From assembly GCA_951812735.1 (NCBI GenBank), contig OX638332.1, positions 82,508 through 146,507 on the forward strand: 64,000 bases of DNA, written 5' to 3'. The DNA comes from Candidatus Dadabacteria bacterium. Its GTDB lineage: Bacteria; Desulfobacterota_D; UBA1144; Nemesobacterales; Nemesobacteraceae. Made by a program: the position numbers and the translations under genes. Below, piece after piece: positions 49,585 through 59,691 of this stretch. Under the pieces are notes generated by a model, which was given only the letters and a program-made list of their open reading frames with translations, was not told the DNA's origin and ran no database searches. How positions within the stretch are numbered: position 1 is the first letter of the stretch; the number at the start of each line of letters is the position of its first letter.

Positions 49585-52500
49585 ATGCCACGTATCTTCG
49601 ACAACATCAAACAGAATCTCCGCCCTGCGCTAGCAGAAACCATGGAGGTCTCCGACCGCGCGGACTTCTGCGTGGGGTATTTCAACCTGCGCGGCTGGCG
49701 AACAATTGACAGATATGTCGAGAAATGGGAAGGAGGAGAAGGTCACTGCTGCCGTCTCCTAGTCGGCATGCAACGTCTTCCTCAGGAAGAGTTGAGAATC
49801 GTAAAAAGTCTCTCGACAGACGAAGGGCAAATGGACAACCAGACGGCGTTACGACTTAAAACCAGACTGGCGGAGGAATTTCGAGAGCAACTGACAATCG
49901 GCGCACCCAGCAACGAGGACGAGGCGGGTCTCCGAAGGCTGGCCAACCAGATCAGGGCAAAGAAGGTCGTCGTCAAGCTCTTTCTCAAGCATGCGCTTCA
50001 CGCCAAGCTCTACCTGCTGTTCCGGCCGGATCCCGTCAATCCATCGGTTGGCTATCTGGGAAGCAGCAACCTTACCCTGTCCGGTCTTTGCAATCAAGGC
50101 GAACTGAACATCGATGTTTTGGATCATGACGCCTGTCAAAAGCTTGCAAAGTGGTTTGAAGATCGCTGGAACGACCATTGGTGCGTAGATATTTCTGATG
50201 AACTCGTCCGGGTCATTGATGAGAGCTGGGCCAGGGAAGAACCGGTCCCACCATTTCATATCTACGTCAAGATCGCCTACCACTTGTCGCAGGAAGCACG
50301 GGCTGGTTTGAGCGAATTTCGTATTCCCAAGGATTTTGGCGACAAGCTTCTCGATTTCCAGACGGCTGCCGTGAAGATTGCAGCGCATCATCTCAACAGG
50401 CGTGGCGGCGTCATTATCGGAGATGTTGTCGGACTCGGCAAAACACTCATGGCCACCGCATTGGCCCGCGTTTTCGAGGACGATCACGGCCTGGAAACAC
50501 TGATCATCTGCCCGAAAAATCTCGTCCCCATGTGGGAAGACTACCGAGAGCAGTACCGTATGCGCGCTCGCGTACTCTCAATAAGTCGCGTGACTACGGA
50601 ACTCCCGAACATACGTCGCTATCGGCTCGTTATTCTCGACGAAAGCCACAACCTTAGGAACCGTGAAGGCAAAAGATACAGAGCCCTTCAGGAATATATA
50701 AGGAAAAACGACAGCAAGTGCATTCTGCTATCGGCAACGCCCTATAACAAGACGTATCTGGACCTCTCAAGCCAGCTCCGTTTGTTCGTGTCAGAAGACG
50801 AAGACTTGGGGATTAGACCTGAGAGAGCGATGCAGGAAATCGGCGAAACCGAATTCATCCGCCGATTTCAGGCCCCTGTTCGTTCCCTGGCGGCGTTTGA
50901 TAAATCAGAACATGCCGACGACTGGCGGGAACTCATGCGTTTGTACTTGGTACGCAGGACCCGAAGCTTCATCCAGAACAACTATGCTGTCACTGATCCG
51001 GAGAACGGGAGAAAATATCTTACGTTTGACGACGGTACCCGATCTTACTTTCCGGTTCGCATCCCCAGAACAGTTCGTTTTGATATAGACGAACAGTATT
51101 CCAAGCTGTTTGCAGAGGATGTGGTAGACACGATCAACGGACTGGAGCTACCGCGCTACGGGTTGGGGAATTTCGTAATACCTAATCACTTAGATTACCC
51201 CCTCCCCGTACCACCAACGCTAGATGAGGCCAAGGTTCTTGAAGACTTATCACGCGCCGGCAAGCGCCTCATGGGGTTCTGCCGGACCAATCTCTTCAAG
51301 CGTCTCGAAAGCAGCGGCCACGCATTCCTCCTTTCGGTAGAACGGCATGTTTTGCGAAACTTCATCTATATCCACGCCATTGAAAACGAAAAAGCGCTTC
51401 CGATCGGAGCGACTGACGCGGGACTCTTAGATTCTCACTCCTACGACGAAGACTCTGAAAGCGCCATCGGCGATATCTTCGACGATGGCGACAAAAGTGG
51501 GGACGGAGAAGCAGTCACAACCGCATTATTACGAACGGAAGATGACTTCCGAAGATGCGCCGCGGAAGCCTATGGGCTCTACGCAGATCAGTACAAGAGA
51601 CAATTTCACTGGCTGGGTTCGCATCATTTCGTAAAAGATTTGGAGAAGGATCTTAGGGCCGACTCCGCGGCCTTACTCAAACTGCTGGATCGATTTGGCA
51701 GTTGGGACGTCTCAAGAGACGCCAAACTCGGCGCGCTGCATCAGGTGCTTGCCAAAGAACACCCCAACGAAAAGATTTTAGTCTTCACGCAGTTTGCCGA
51801 TACGGTGCGCTATCTGGAGGATCAGCTGAAGACTCGCGGGGTCAAAAGGATGTCCGCCGTTACGGGAGGCTCGGCCGACCCGACAAGGCTTGCCTGGCGG
51901 TTCAGCCCCAGAAGCAACGAGAAAAGAGGCCACGTCTCGCCCGAGGAAGAACTGCGGGTGCTAGTGGCCACGGATGTGCTAAGCGAAGGGCAGAACCTGC
52001 AGGATTGCGCAATTGTCATAAATTACGACCTGCCGTGGGCCATTATCCGTTTGATTCAAAGAGCTGGTCGCGTGGACCGTATAGGTCAGCAAGCCCAAGA
52101 CATTCTTTGCTATTCCTTCCTTCCTGCCGACGGAATTGAGCGTCTGATCCGGCTTCGCGCGCGCGTCCAGACACGTCTCCATCAAAATGCCGAGGTGGTC
52201 GGAACTGACGAGGCTTTTTTCGAAGATGAAAGCAAGCAGGTCATTCTTGATCTTTATAACGAGCGGACTGGAATCCTCGATGACGATGACGAGACCGAAG
52301 TTGATCTTTCTTCCTACGCCTATCAGATCTGGAAAAATGCGACAACCGCTGACCCCTCCCTGAAAAAAAAGATCGAAGACATGCCGTCTGTCGTCTACTC
52401 ATCAAAGCCCTACGAACAGAAGCCTGATCGATCCGATGGGGTTTTGGTCTACATGAGAACGACGCAGGGATACGACGCTCTTGTCTGGATGGACCGCAGC

Positions 52501-52968
52501 GGCGCAAGCATTACAGAAAGCCAATTCGAAATTCTCCGGGCGGCGCGATGTCAACAGGGCACGCCTGCCCTGCCGCGCCACAAAACCCACCACCAACTTG
52601 TGCGGAAGGCAGCGGAATTCATATCTCACGAAGAAAAACAGATTGGCGGACAACTTGGTCGTCCTTCAGGCGCACGATTTCGCACTTATGAGCGGTTAAA
52701 GAACTATTCTGAGAGGGTCAAAGATACGTTGTTTTACACTAGGCCATTGCTAAGAGCGATCAACGACATTTACCGCTATCCCTTGCTCCCGACCTCGGTA
52801 ACCACTCTGAACCGCCAGTTGCGAAGCGGCATCTCAGACGAAGCCCTCGCCAAATTAGTTACCGAACTGCGAAACGAAGAGCGGCTTTGCGTCATTCATG
52901 AAGAAGACGAAGGCCGGGAACCGCAAATCATCTGTTCGCTGGGTCTGATCGGCCGGGAGAGAGATTGA
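49585..52968 (+). CDS. Phospholipase D-like nuclease fused to SNF2-type helicase
   Basis: This 1127-residue protein has a PLD-like domain at residues ~1-200 with one HxK motif (H139-x-K141 in LHAKLYLL, then GSSNLT 159-164), normally a nuclease that dimerises to complete its site. From ~255 comes an SF2 helicase of SNF2/RapA type: motif I GDVVGLGKT (279-287), motif II DESH (352-355), motif III LLSATPYN, then a long insert and the C-terminal lobe with FTQFADTVRYLEDQL, TDVLSEGQNLQ and motif VI QRAGRVDRIGQ. The last ~250 residues are unassigned. Such proteins accompany DNA methylases in DISARM-like and other defence loci. Its stop (TGA) is two bases before the methylase ATG. Confidence 0.88.
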   Translation: MPRIFDNIKQNLRPALAETMEVSDRADFCVGYFNLRGWRTIDRYVEKWEGGEGHCCRLLVGMQRLPQEELRIVKSLSTDEGQMDNQTALRLKTRLAEEFREQLTIGAPSNEDEAGLRRLANQIRAKKVVVKLFLKHALHAKLYLLFRPDPVNPSVGYLGSSNLTLSGLCNQGELNIDVLDHDACQKLAKWFEDRWNDHWCVDISDELVRVIDESWAREEPVPPFHIYVKIAYHLSQEARAGLSEFRIPKDFGDKLLDFQTAAVKIAAHHLNRRGGVIIGDVVGLGKTLMATALARVFEDDHGLETLIICPKNLVPMWEDYREQYRMRARVLSISRVTTELPNIRRYRLVILDESHNLRNREGKRYRALQEYIRKNDSKCILLSATPYNKTYLDLSSQLRLFVSEDEDLGIRPERAMQEIGETEFIRRFQAPVRSLAAFDKSEHADDWRELMRLYLVRRTRSFIQNNYAVTDPENGRKYLTFDDGTRSYFPVRIPRTVRFDIDEQYSKLFAEDVVDTINGLELPRYGLGNFVIPNHLDYPLPVPPTLDEAKVLEDLSRAGKRLMGFCRTNLFKRLESSGHAFLLSVERHVLRNFIYIHAIENEKALPIGATDAGLLDSHSYDEDSESAIGDIFDDGDKSGDGEAVTTALLRTEDDFRRCAAEAYGLYADQYKRQFHWLGSHHFVKDLEKDLRADSAALLKLLDRFGSWDVSRDAKLGALHQVLAKEHPNEKILVFTQFADTVRYLEDQLKTRGVKRMSAVTGGSADPTRLAWRFSPRSNEKRGHVSPEEELRVLVATDVLSEGQNLQDCAIVINYDLPWAIIRLIQRAGRVDRIGQQAQDILCYSFLPADGIERLIRLRARVQTRLHQNAEVVGTDEAFFEDESKQVILDLYNERTGILDDDDETEVDLSSYAYQIWKNATTADPSLKKKIEDMPSVVYSSKPYEQKPDRSDGVLVYMRTTQGYDALVWMDRSGASITESQFEILRAARCQQGTPALPRHKTHHQLVRKAAEFISHEEKQIGGQLGRPSGARFRTYERLKNYSERVKDTLFYTRPLLRAINDIYRYPLLPTSVTTLNRQLRSGISDEALAKLVTELRNEERLCVIHEEDEGREPQIICSLGLIGRERD

Positions 52969-52970
52969 AA

Positions 52971-55900
52971 ATGCTGACTGCCCTTGACAGGAAGAAGGTC
53001 AGAAGACATCTGGAGAATTTCGATCTTCAGGCGCTTTTCATCAAAGAACTTGGTTTTGATTACGGGGGTGTCGATGTGGAAGTCCCAGTATCCGACAGTT
53101 CGTTTTCCCTCAAGGCTGTCGCCCACAAACGTGGCATGGTCGTCTACCAATACGTTGCCGCCTCGAACGCGGCATTTCCGGATTATTCCACGCGCCAGAA
53201 GGTCGAGAAATTCATCGCCAAAACCGTCCGCGAACACGTAATTGTCTACGTAACCCACGACAAAGACATCCAGCACTGGCAGTGGGTAAAACGTGAGCAA
53301 GGACAGCCAGATCGAAACCGTCTTCACATTTATCATCGAGATCAACCCGGGGAGTCACTGATTCAGAAACTGGAGCGCCTAGTGTTTACACTGGAAGAGG
53401 AAGAAGACCTCACAATAGTAGATGTTTCAGGTCGAGTGCGCGCGGCCTTTGACATGGAGAATGTCACCAAAAGATTCTACGACCGCTTTAAAAAGGAACA
53501 CGATACCTTCTTGGCCTTAATCGACGGCATCCAGGTTTTGGCCAACCGGGAATGGTACGCATCTCTTATGCTTAACCGGATGATGTTCATCTACTTCATC
53601 CAGAAGCGCAACTTCCTTGACGACGACCCCGACTACCTGCGTAACCGCTTGAAGCGTATGAAAAAAGACCATGGCAAAGACCGTTTCCAAACGTTTTATC
53701 GCCTGTTCCTACTGCGCCTGTTCCATGAGGGACTGAACCAGCCTGTGGACAACCGCGCTCCTGGGCTAATAAACCTGCTGGGCAGGGTTCCCTACCTAAA
53801 CGGGGGCCTATTTGAGTTACATGACCTTGAACGCAATAATGAAAACATTCACATCCCCGATGAGGCGTTCCAGCGGATATTTGATTTCTTTGACGCCTAT
53901 CAATGGCATTTAGACGATAACCCGCTTCACGACGACAATGAGATCAATCCCGACGTACTGGGCTACATCTTCGAGAAATACATCAACCAGAAGCAGATGG
54001 GCGCTTACTACACAAAGGAAGACATCACTGGATACATCAGCCGTAACACCGTCATACCCTTCCTGTTTGATCAGGCGAAAAAAGAATGCCCCATAGCTTT
54101 CAGTCCCGACGGTGGGATCTGGCGTCTCCTGTCTGACGATCCGGATCGGTACTTTTATGAATCGGTCCGCCACGGTATTACCTATGACATTAATGAGAAA
54201 CGGGATATTTCTGAGAAGCGCGAGCTTCCAGCGGATATCGCCGCTGGTCTGCACGATATTTCGAAACGCGGTGGATGGAATAGTGCGGCCCCTGCCAAAT
54301 ACGCCCTACCGACCGAGACTTGGCGTGAACACATCGCCCGCCGTCAGCGTTACGAGGAAGTTCGAGCAAAGCTTGTCACCGGTGAGGTCGTGTCGATTAA
54401 TGACCTCGTCACTTATAATCTTGATATTGAAAAGTTCACTCAGGATGTGATCGCGTGGAGTGAAGGGCCGGAATTGATCCGCGCTTTCTGGAAAGCAATT
54501 ATTAATGTCTCTGTCCTTGATCCGACTTGTGGTTCCGGCGCATTCCTGTTCGCAACGCTCAATATTCTGGAACCCATCTACATGACTTGCTTGGAGGTCA
54601 TGGGGGAATTCCTCGACGATCTGAAGCGTTCTGGACGCAACCACCATCCAGAAACCATGGGCGACTTCCACAGGTTGCTTAAGGATGTCGGGGCGCACGC
54701 CAACGAACGCTATTTCATCCTCAAGTCTATAATCGTCCACAATCTCTACGGAGTTGATATCATGGAAGAGGCAGTGGAAATCTGCAAACTGCGCCTGTTT
54801 CTAAAGCTGGTCGCACAGTTGGAGAGTTATGATCAGATCGAGCCACTGCCGGACATTGATTTCAACATTCGCGCCGGCAACACCTTAGTCGGCTTCTCAT
54901 CTTTGGAAGAAGTAAAACGGTCGCTATCCGCAAACATGGTCAAGCAACTGGCCCTTCCCAAAATCGAAGAGAGGGCAGAGATTGTCGACCGTGCATTCCG
55001 CAAGTTCCGCGAGATGCAAACCAGCCACGGCATGGATGCCAGCACGTTTGCCAATGCCAAATCGGAGCTACGAGAACGGCTTGATGACCTGCGGGCAGAG
55101 TTGAACCATTATCTGGCGGACGAGTATGGCATTAAGACTAGCGACGAAGAGGTTTATGGACAATGGTGTTCCGGCCACCAGCCCTTCCATTGGTTCGTTG
55201 AATTCCACGCCATTATGCACAACGGTGGTTTTGACGTGCTCATCGGAAATCCACCATATGTTCCCATCAAGGAAATCCCCTACAGTATCCTTGGGCCCGC
55301 AACGGAGAAATTCCCCGACATTTACGGCCATATCGTGTCAAAATCTCTAGCGCTTACAATACCTGACGGACGATGCGGAATGATTATACCCTTGTCCGTT
55401 ACATTTAGTCGTGACTTCAGTGCGCTTCGAAAGAATCTGTGCGATTGGGGAGTCAGTTGGTTCTCATCCTACGACAACATACCGGCTGCGTTGTTTGCAG
55501 GTGTCAGTCAGCGTTGCACAATTTGGGTTGGACGCAATTCAGACACTGGAATTTTTCTTGCTCCACTGTACCGATGGCGTGCTTCCTACCGCTCATGTCT
55601 TTTGACAAATCTAGCCTATGTTCCAATGAAAAATCTAAATCTTGGGGAACTAGGACTACCAAAAATTACGGGTCTACCAGAGATAGCCGTATTACGTGCA
55701 ATCTCATCAATAAAGACAAAAAAGTATCGAACAGCCATGTCGGGAGGCAGAGGGTATAAGGTATATCTTGGTTTTTCACAGGCTGCACGGAACTTTATCT
55801 CTGTGTTTCTTGAAGACCCGCCGTGCCTTGACTCCACATCACTGGACATTGTGGCTCCATCGAAAATAGGACGCATAGCCTTTGCGAATGACACAGACAC

Positions 55901-56444
55901 ATGCGCGGCATTAGCCGCAACAGCAGGAGAACTCTATTTCTGGTATTGGCTCGTTCGTGGAGATGGTTTCGATGTCACTACTTGGGTGGTTCGTGATTTC
56001 CTTGAAATTTTAGATTTTCTTCCCCCAGAGCACTATGAATTTCTTATTGAACTTGGACGTATGCTTCACTCTGAGCGTAACAGATGGTTAGTGTTCAAGA
56101 AAAACGCAGGGCGGTATGTCGGGAATTTTAACTACAGAGGAGCTTTCAGAATTACGAGGAGAGCGGACCTGCTAATCCTTGATGCACTGTCTCGTAATCG
56201 AGAAGAAGCACTCGCCATCTTTGACTATGTACAACGGGTGTTAGCAATCAACGAATACGCTGGAGAAAAAAGAATACCCGCGAGCGTAAAGGCTAAGTTT
56301 GCCGTTAATCAGATGGAAACGGATGAAAACGAACATCTCTTTTCAAAAATTGATTCCAAGTTGTCAGAAAAGTTTTTCTTCACAGAGCGAGATATGGCTT
56401 TTGTTGCTAACCACGATGTGAATTTGAGCGTCAATGATGAGTAG
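52971..56444 (+). CDS. Eco57I-class adenine-specific DNA methyltransferase, possible type IIG/PglX-like
   Basis: This 1157-residue protein has a SAM-binding motif I DPTCGSGAFL near residue 517 and catalytic motif IV NPPY at 760-763, with YTKED ahead of motif I (MGAYYTKEDITGYISR, typical of N6-adenine enzymes of this class). The first ~200 residues are a separate domain that may be a nuclease or helicase-interaction module, and the last ~350 (from LSVTFSRDFSAL) resemble target-recognition domains. It is as large as PglX or DrmMI. Start ATG at 52971 follows GGGAGAGA. A lone N-terminal nuclease motif is not clear, so cleavage may depend on the upstream helicase-nuclease. Confidence 0.9.
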   Translation: MLTALDRKKVRRHLENFDLQALFIKELGFDYGGVDVEVPVSDSSFSLKAVAHKRGMVVYQYVAASNAAFPDYSTRQKVEKFIAKTVREHVIVYVTHDKDIQHWQWVKREQGQPDRNRLHIYHRDQPGESLIQKLERLVFTLEEEEDLTIVDVSGRVRAAFDMENVTKRFYDRFKKEHDTFLALIDGIQVLANREWYASLMLNRMMFIYFIQKRNFLDDDPDYLRNRLKRMKKDHGKDRFQTFYRLFLLRLFHEGLNQPVDNRAPGLINLLGRVPYLNGGLFELHDLERNNENIHIPDEAFQRIFDFFDAYQWHLDDNPLHDDNEINPDVLGYIFEKYINQKQMGAYYTKEDITGYISRNTVIPFLFDQAKKECPIAFSPDGGIWRLLSDDPDRYFYESVRHGITYDINEKRDISEKRELPADIAAGLHDISKRGGWNSAAPAKYALPTETWREHIARRQRYEEVRAKLVTGEVVSINDLVTYNLDIEKFTQDVIAWSEGPELIRAFWKAIINVSVLDPTCGSGAFLFATLNILEPIYMTCLEVMGEFLDDLKRSGRNHHPETMGDFHRLLKDVGAHANERYFILKSIIVHNLYGVDIMEEAVEICKLRLFLKLVAQLESYDQIEPLPDIDFNIRAGNTLVGFSSLEEVKRSLSANMVKQLALPKIEERAEIVDRAFRKFREMQTSHGMDASTFANAKSELRERLDDLRAELNHYLADEYGIKTSDEEVYGQWCSGHQPFHWFVEFHAIMHNGGFDVLIGNPPYVPIKEIPYSILGPATEKFPDIYGHIVSKSLALTIPDGRCGMIIPLSVTFSRDFSALRKNLCDWGVSWFSSYDNIPAALFAGVSQRCTIWVGRNSDTGIFLAPLYRWRASYRSCLLTNLAYVPMKNLNLGELGLPKITGLPEIAVLRAISSIKTKKYRTAMSGGRGYKVYLGFSQAARNFISVFLEDPPCLDSTSLDIVAPSKIGRIAFANDTDTCAALAATAGELYFWYWLVRGDGFDVTTWVVRDFLEILDFLPPEHYEFLIELGRMLHSERNRWLVFKKNAGRYVGNFNYRGAFRITRRADLLILDALSRNREEALAIFDYVQRVLAINEYAGEKRIPASVKAKFAVNQMETDENEHLFSKIDSKLSEKFFFTERDMAFVANHDVNLSVNDE

Positions 56445-56736
56445 AAGGTGTGGATTTGGTCGTGCCGAAGTTGTTAATCACCGGTTCCGAAAATTACTAT
56501 CGGGCAGCATTGCCCACCTACTGGCCTCAGAGCGATGTCTAAACGAAAATTCATCCAACAGACATAACCCGTTATGAATAATATGGGTATATATACCAAA
56601 AAAAATGATTGAATTTCAGGAAATTACGATAATAACTTAACTTGATTTCTACCGATATTTTCTATCCCTTATTTTACTCTGAAACCTTGACATGGCCCTT
56701 TTGATGATTAGCTTGAGAATTGGAGGTACATGTTAG
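56445..56736 (+). other. Intergenic region between the island and rpoH
   Basis: No gene in 292 bases. A short frame ending GSENYYRAALPTYWPQSDV (stop near 56540) reads like a gene tail left over from rearrangement. Near the right end is TTGACA at 56687-56692, a perfect -35, with only weak -10 candidates 16-17 bases on. GGAGG at 56722-56726 serves rpoH. Confidence 0.45.
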
Positions 56737-57597
56737 ATGCAAACGGCAGTTGCCACATGCGATTCTCTTTCCGTTTTCATGCGAGAGATGGAAAAACATC
56801 CGCTTCTCTCAAAAGAGGAAGAGTACGCGCTTGCGGTCAGGTATTACGAAAACGAAGATCTTGAAGCGGCCAACAAGCTTGTGGTGTCAAACCTCAGGTT
56901 CGTGGTGAGAATCGCTTCTGAATACAGATCTTACGGTTTTCCGATGATGGACCTTGTTCAGGAAGGTTCGATAGGACTGATGCGCGCCGTTCAGAAATTC
57001 AACCCCTACAAGGGGTACAGGCTTATATCCTATGCTGTCTGGTGGATCAGGGTAAGGATCCAGAATCACATAATGAAGTTCTGGAGCAACGTTAAGATCG
57101 GAACAACACAGTCCCAGAGAAAGCTTTTCCAGAGGATAGAAGGGGCAAAGCGAAAACTCGGGATAACCGCCGCCAGCATGGAAGATGACGATATAAGCCG
57201 TCTGGCCGACCATTTCGGCGTCAAGGAAGAGGAAATCTCAGAGATGCAGGCCCGCGCTTCCAAAAGAGATCTCTCCCTCTCGGAGCGTCCCGCAGGGGAC
57301 GACTCCTCGGCTACTTACGGGGAACTGCTCCCTGACCCGTCGGATAACCAGGAGCAGATGCTCGGTGAACTCGGGTTCGACAGCCTTGCCAGGGAGAATC
57401 TGCGCGAAGCTCTCGAGACGCTTTCCGCAAGGCAGAGAAAAGTGATAAACGAGAGGTATTTCACCGAATCTCCAAGAAAACTCCACGAAATAGCCCGGGA
57501 TCTCGGGGTTTCCCAGGAGAGGGTAAGGCAGATACAGGCCGAATCCATAGGGAAACTCAGGGCACACATGGCCGAAAAACTAGAAATTCACCCGTAA
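56737..57597 (+). CDS. rpoH: Heat-shock RNA polymerase sigma factor, RpoH (sigma-32) type
   Basis: This 286-residue group 3 sigma factor has region 2 intact (NLRFVVRIASEYRSYGFPMMDL; QEGSIGLMRAVQKFNPYKGYR; YAVWWIRVRIQ for -10 melting), the RpoH box-like QSQRKLFQRI, and a region 4 helix-turn-helix (ARDLGVSQERVRQIQAESIGKL) for -35 binding. The RpoH box and size favour RpoH over housekeeping RpoD. In proteobacteria RpoH directs chaperone expression and is degraded through DnaK. Here dnaK starts 26 bases downstream, so sigma factor and its negative regulator share a transcript. Confidence 0.9.
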   Translation: MQTAVATCDSLSVFMREMEKHPLLSKEEEYALAVRYYENEDLEAANKLVVSNLRFVVRIASEYRSYGFPMMDLVQEGSIGLMRAVQKFNPYKGYRLISYAVWWIRVRIQNHIMKFWSNVKIGTTQSQRKLFQRIEGAKRKLGITAASMEDDDISRLADHFGVKEEEISEMQARASKRDLSLSERPAGDDSSATYGELLPDPSDNQEQMLGELGFDSLARENLREALETLSARQRKVINERYFTESPRKLHEIARDLGVSQERVRQIQAESIGKLRAHMAEKLEIHP

Positions 57598-57623
57598 CAA
57601 GAAGAAAACCCAGGAGGAATTAA

Positions 57624-59543
57624 ATGGCTTCTAAGATAATAGGAATAGACCTTGGAACGACTAACTCATGCGTTGCCATCGTTGAGGGCGGCGAACCGAA
57701 AGTAATAATCAACGAAGAAGGCACTAGAACCACCCCGTCGGTGGTCGCGTTTCTAAAGGGCGGAGACGAGGTTCTGGTCGGCGGACCGGCGAAGCGCCAG
57801 GCCGTGGCCAACCCCGAGAACACCGTCTACTCTACCAAAAGGCTTATGGGCAGGAGGTTTGAGGAAATATCGAGCGAAGCTGACAGCCTTGCCTACAAGG
57901 TAGTGAAATCAGGCAAGTCAGACGCTTGGGTCGAGGTCGAGGGAAAAGAATATTCTCCCCCGCAGGTCTCAGCGCACGTGCTCACGAAGCTCAAGAAGGC
58001 TGCCGAGGATTATCTGGGTTCAGAAGTCCAAGAAGCCGTTATCACCGTCCCCGCGTATTTTAACGACAGCCAGCGCCAGGCAACGAAAGACGCTGGAAAG
58101 ATAGCCGGTCTTGACGTAAAGCGCATAATAAACGAGCCGACCGCGGCGGCTTTGGCCTACGGGTTTGACAAGAAAAAAGAGGGAATGATAGTGGTCTATG
58201 ACCTTGGGGGCGGAACTTTCGACGTGTCGGTGCTCGAGGTCGGAAACAACGTCATAGAGGTTAAGTCAACAAACGGCGATACCCACCTCGGCGGAGACGA
58301 TTTTGACAAGAGGGTCATCGATTACATCGTTTCTGAATTCAAGAAGGATTCCGGGATAGACCTAGGGAATGACAAAATGGCCGTGCAGAGGCTGAGAGAG
58401 GCCGCAGAGAAAGCCAAAATCGAGCTTTCAAACACTGTCGAGACGGAAGTAAACCTGCCGTTTATAACGGCTGATGCAAGCGGTCCCAAGCACTTGGTGC
58501 TTAAGATAACGCGCTCCAAGTTCGAGCAGCTGATAGAGGATCTCGTAAAAGGCACTCTCAAGCCCTGCGAGCAGGCCCTTAGGGATGCGGGGCTTCGCCC
58601 AGGCGAGATAGCCGAGGTAATACTGGTCGGCGGATCGACCAGGATTCCGCTTGTGCAGAAAGTTGTTACTGACTTTTTCGCAAAAGAGCCGAGCAGGGGA
58701 ATAAACCCCGACGAGGTGGTTGCCATGGGGGCCGCCATACAGGCGGGCGTGCTTGGAGGAGACGTGACCGACATGCTTCTCCTCGACGTGATACCACTCT
58801 CATTGGGTATAGAAACCCTTGGAGGGGTGATGACCACCATAATCGAGAGAAACACGACTATCCCCACCAAGAAAAGCCAGGTTTTCACCACGGCCGAGGA
58901 CAACCAAAGCTCGGTTGAGATCCATGTGCTGCAGGGAGAAAGACAGATGGCGGCCGACAACAGGACGCTTGCCAGATTCATCCTGTCGGGCATTCCTGCG
59001 GCGGCTAGGGGAATTCCCCAAATAGAAGTGACTTTTGACACCGATGCCGACGGAATACTCCATGTGTCCGCGAAGGACAACGCGACCCAGAAAGAGCAGA
59101 AGGTAAAGGTCGAGGCCTCAAGCGGGCTAAGCAGCGATGAGATTGACTCTATGGTCGAGGACGCCGAGAAGATGTCCGAGAAGGACAAGGAAAAAAGCGA
59201 GCAGGTTCAGAAGAGAAACCAGCTTGACGAGCTTGTCTACAGGACCGACAAGAGTTTTCAGGAACTTGGCGACGGCCTCTCCGAGGATGAGAAAAAGGAT
59301 CTTGAGCAGGCCCTTGAGGAAGGAAGGGAAGCCCTTAAGTCGGATGACCTGGGCAAAATAGACCTAGCGACGGAGAAAATAACCGCTGTCTCTCACAAGC
59401 TTGCGGAACTGATGTACAAAAAACAGCAGGAAGAAGCCTCTGCGGGTGCCGGGGAGAGCGGGGAGGAGGGTCAAACCTCCGAGCAGGGAAATTCCACCTC
59501 GGGCGACGACGTTATAGACGCCGAGTTTACCGAGCAGAAATAA
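57624..59543 (+). CDS. dnaK: Molecular chaperone DnaK (Hsp70)
   Basis: This 639-residue ATP-driven chaperone has an N-terminal ATPase domain ([42 protein letters not shown]), the hydrophobic linker [19 protein letters not shown], a substrate-binding beta domain, a helical lid, and the C-terminal tail [12 protein letters not shown]. Start preceded by AGGAGG. dnaJ and grpE are not adjacent. No CIRCE/HrcA-type inverted repeat is seen upstream, consistent with sigma-32-type control. Confidence 0.98.
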   Translation: MASKIIGIDLGTTNSCVAIVEGGEPKVIINEEGTRTTPSVVAFLKGGDEVLVGGPAKRQAVANPENTVYSTKRLMGRRFEEISSEADSLAYKVVKSGKSDAWVEVEGKEYSPPQVSAHVLTKLKKAAEDYLGSEVQEAVITVPAYFNDSQRQATKDAGKIAGLDVKRIINEPTAAALAYGFDKKKEGMIVVYDLGGGTFDVSVLEVGNNVIEVKSTNGDTHLGGDDFDKRVIDYIVSEFKKDSGIDLGNDKMAVQRLREAAEKAKIELSNTVETEVNLPFITADASGPKHLVLKITRSKFEQLIEDLVKGTLKPCEQALRDAGLRPGEIAEVILVGGSTRIPLVQKVVTDFFAKEPSRGINPDEVVAMGAAIQAGVLGGDVTDMLLLDVIPLSLGIETLGGVMTTIIERNTTIPTKKSQVFTTAEDNQSSVEIHVLQGERQMAADNRTLARFILSGIPAAARGIPQIEVTFDTDADGILHVSAKDNATQKEQKVKVEASSGLSSDEIDSMVEDAEKMSEKDKEKSEQVQKRNQLDELVYRTDKSFQELGDGLSEDEKKDLEQALEEGREALKSDDLGKIDLATEKITAVSHKLAELMYKKQQEEASAGAGESGEEGQTSEQGNSTSGDDVIDAEFTEQK

Positions 59544-59609
59544 GCCCCGCAGGTTTGCGAATCTTACCCGGTTTTTCACAAGTACAACTTTTAAGTCTTT
59601 TTGCCTTGT

Positions 59610-59657
59610 CTACTTCACCTTAGATGGCTTCTTAGGGTGAAGTAGTAGTTCGTTTTT
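59610..59657 (+). terminator. Probable rpoH-dnaK terminator
   Basis: A 13-bp stem (CTACTTCACCTTA with TAGGGTGAAGTAG, one G-T pair) around a 10-base loop, 66 bases after the dnaK stop. A run of five T follows seven bases later. The stem is moderate in GC and the T-run is offset, so efficiency is uncertain. Confidence 0.5.
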
Positions 59658-59691
59658 GAGCTTGAGATGAGGTGTGTCCCCACAAGTGCAT

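Noticed and set aside
47293..56444. Canonical DISARM or BREX locus
   Set aside because: The SNF2 helicase and methylase fit loosely, but drmA, drmB, separate drmC, pglZ, brxC and brxL are all missing.
57598..57623. CIRCE/HrcA operator upstream of dnaK
   Set aside because: The 26-base gap is too short and holds only a ribosome site; no 9-base inverted arms are seen before rpoH either.
58322..59188. 288-codon open frame opposite dnaK
   Set aside because: Long antisense frames are common over GC-biased, highly conserved genes; the encoded chain is Ser-rich without any domain, and dnaK is certain.
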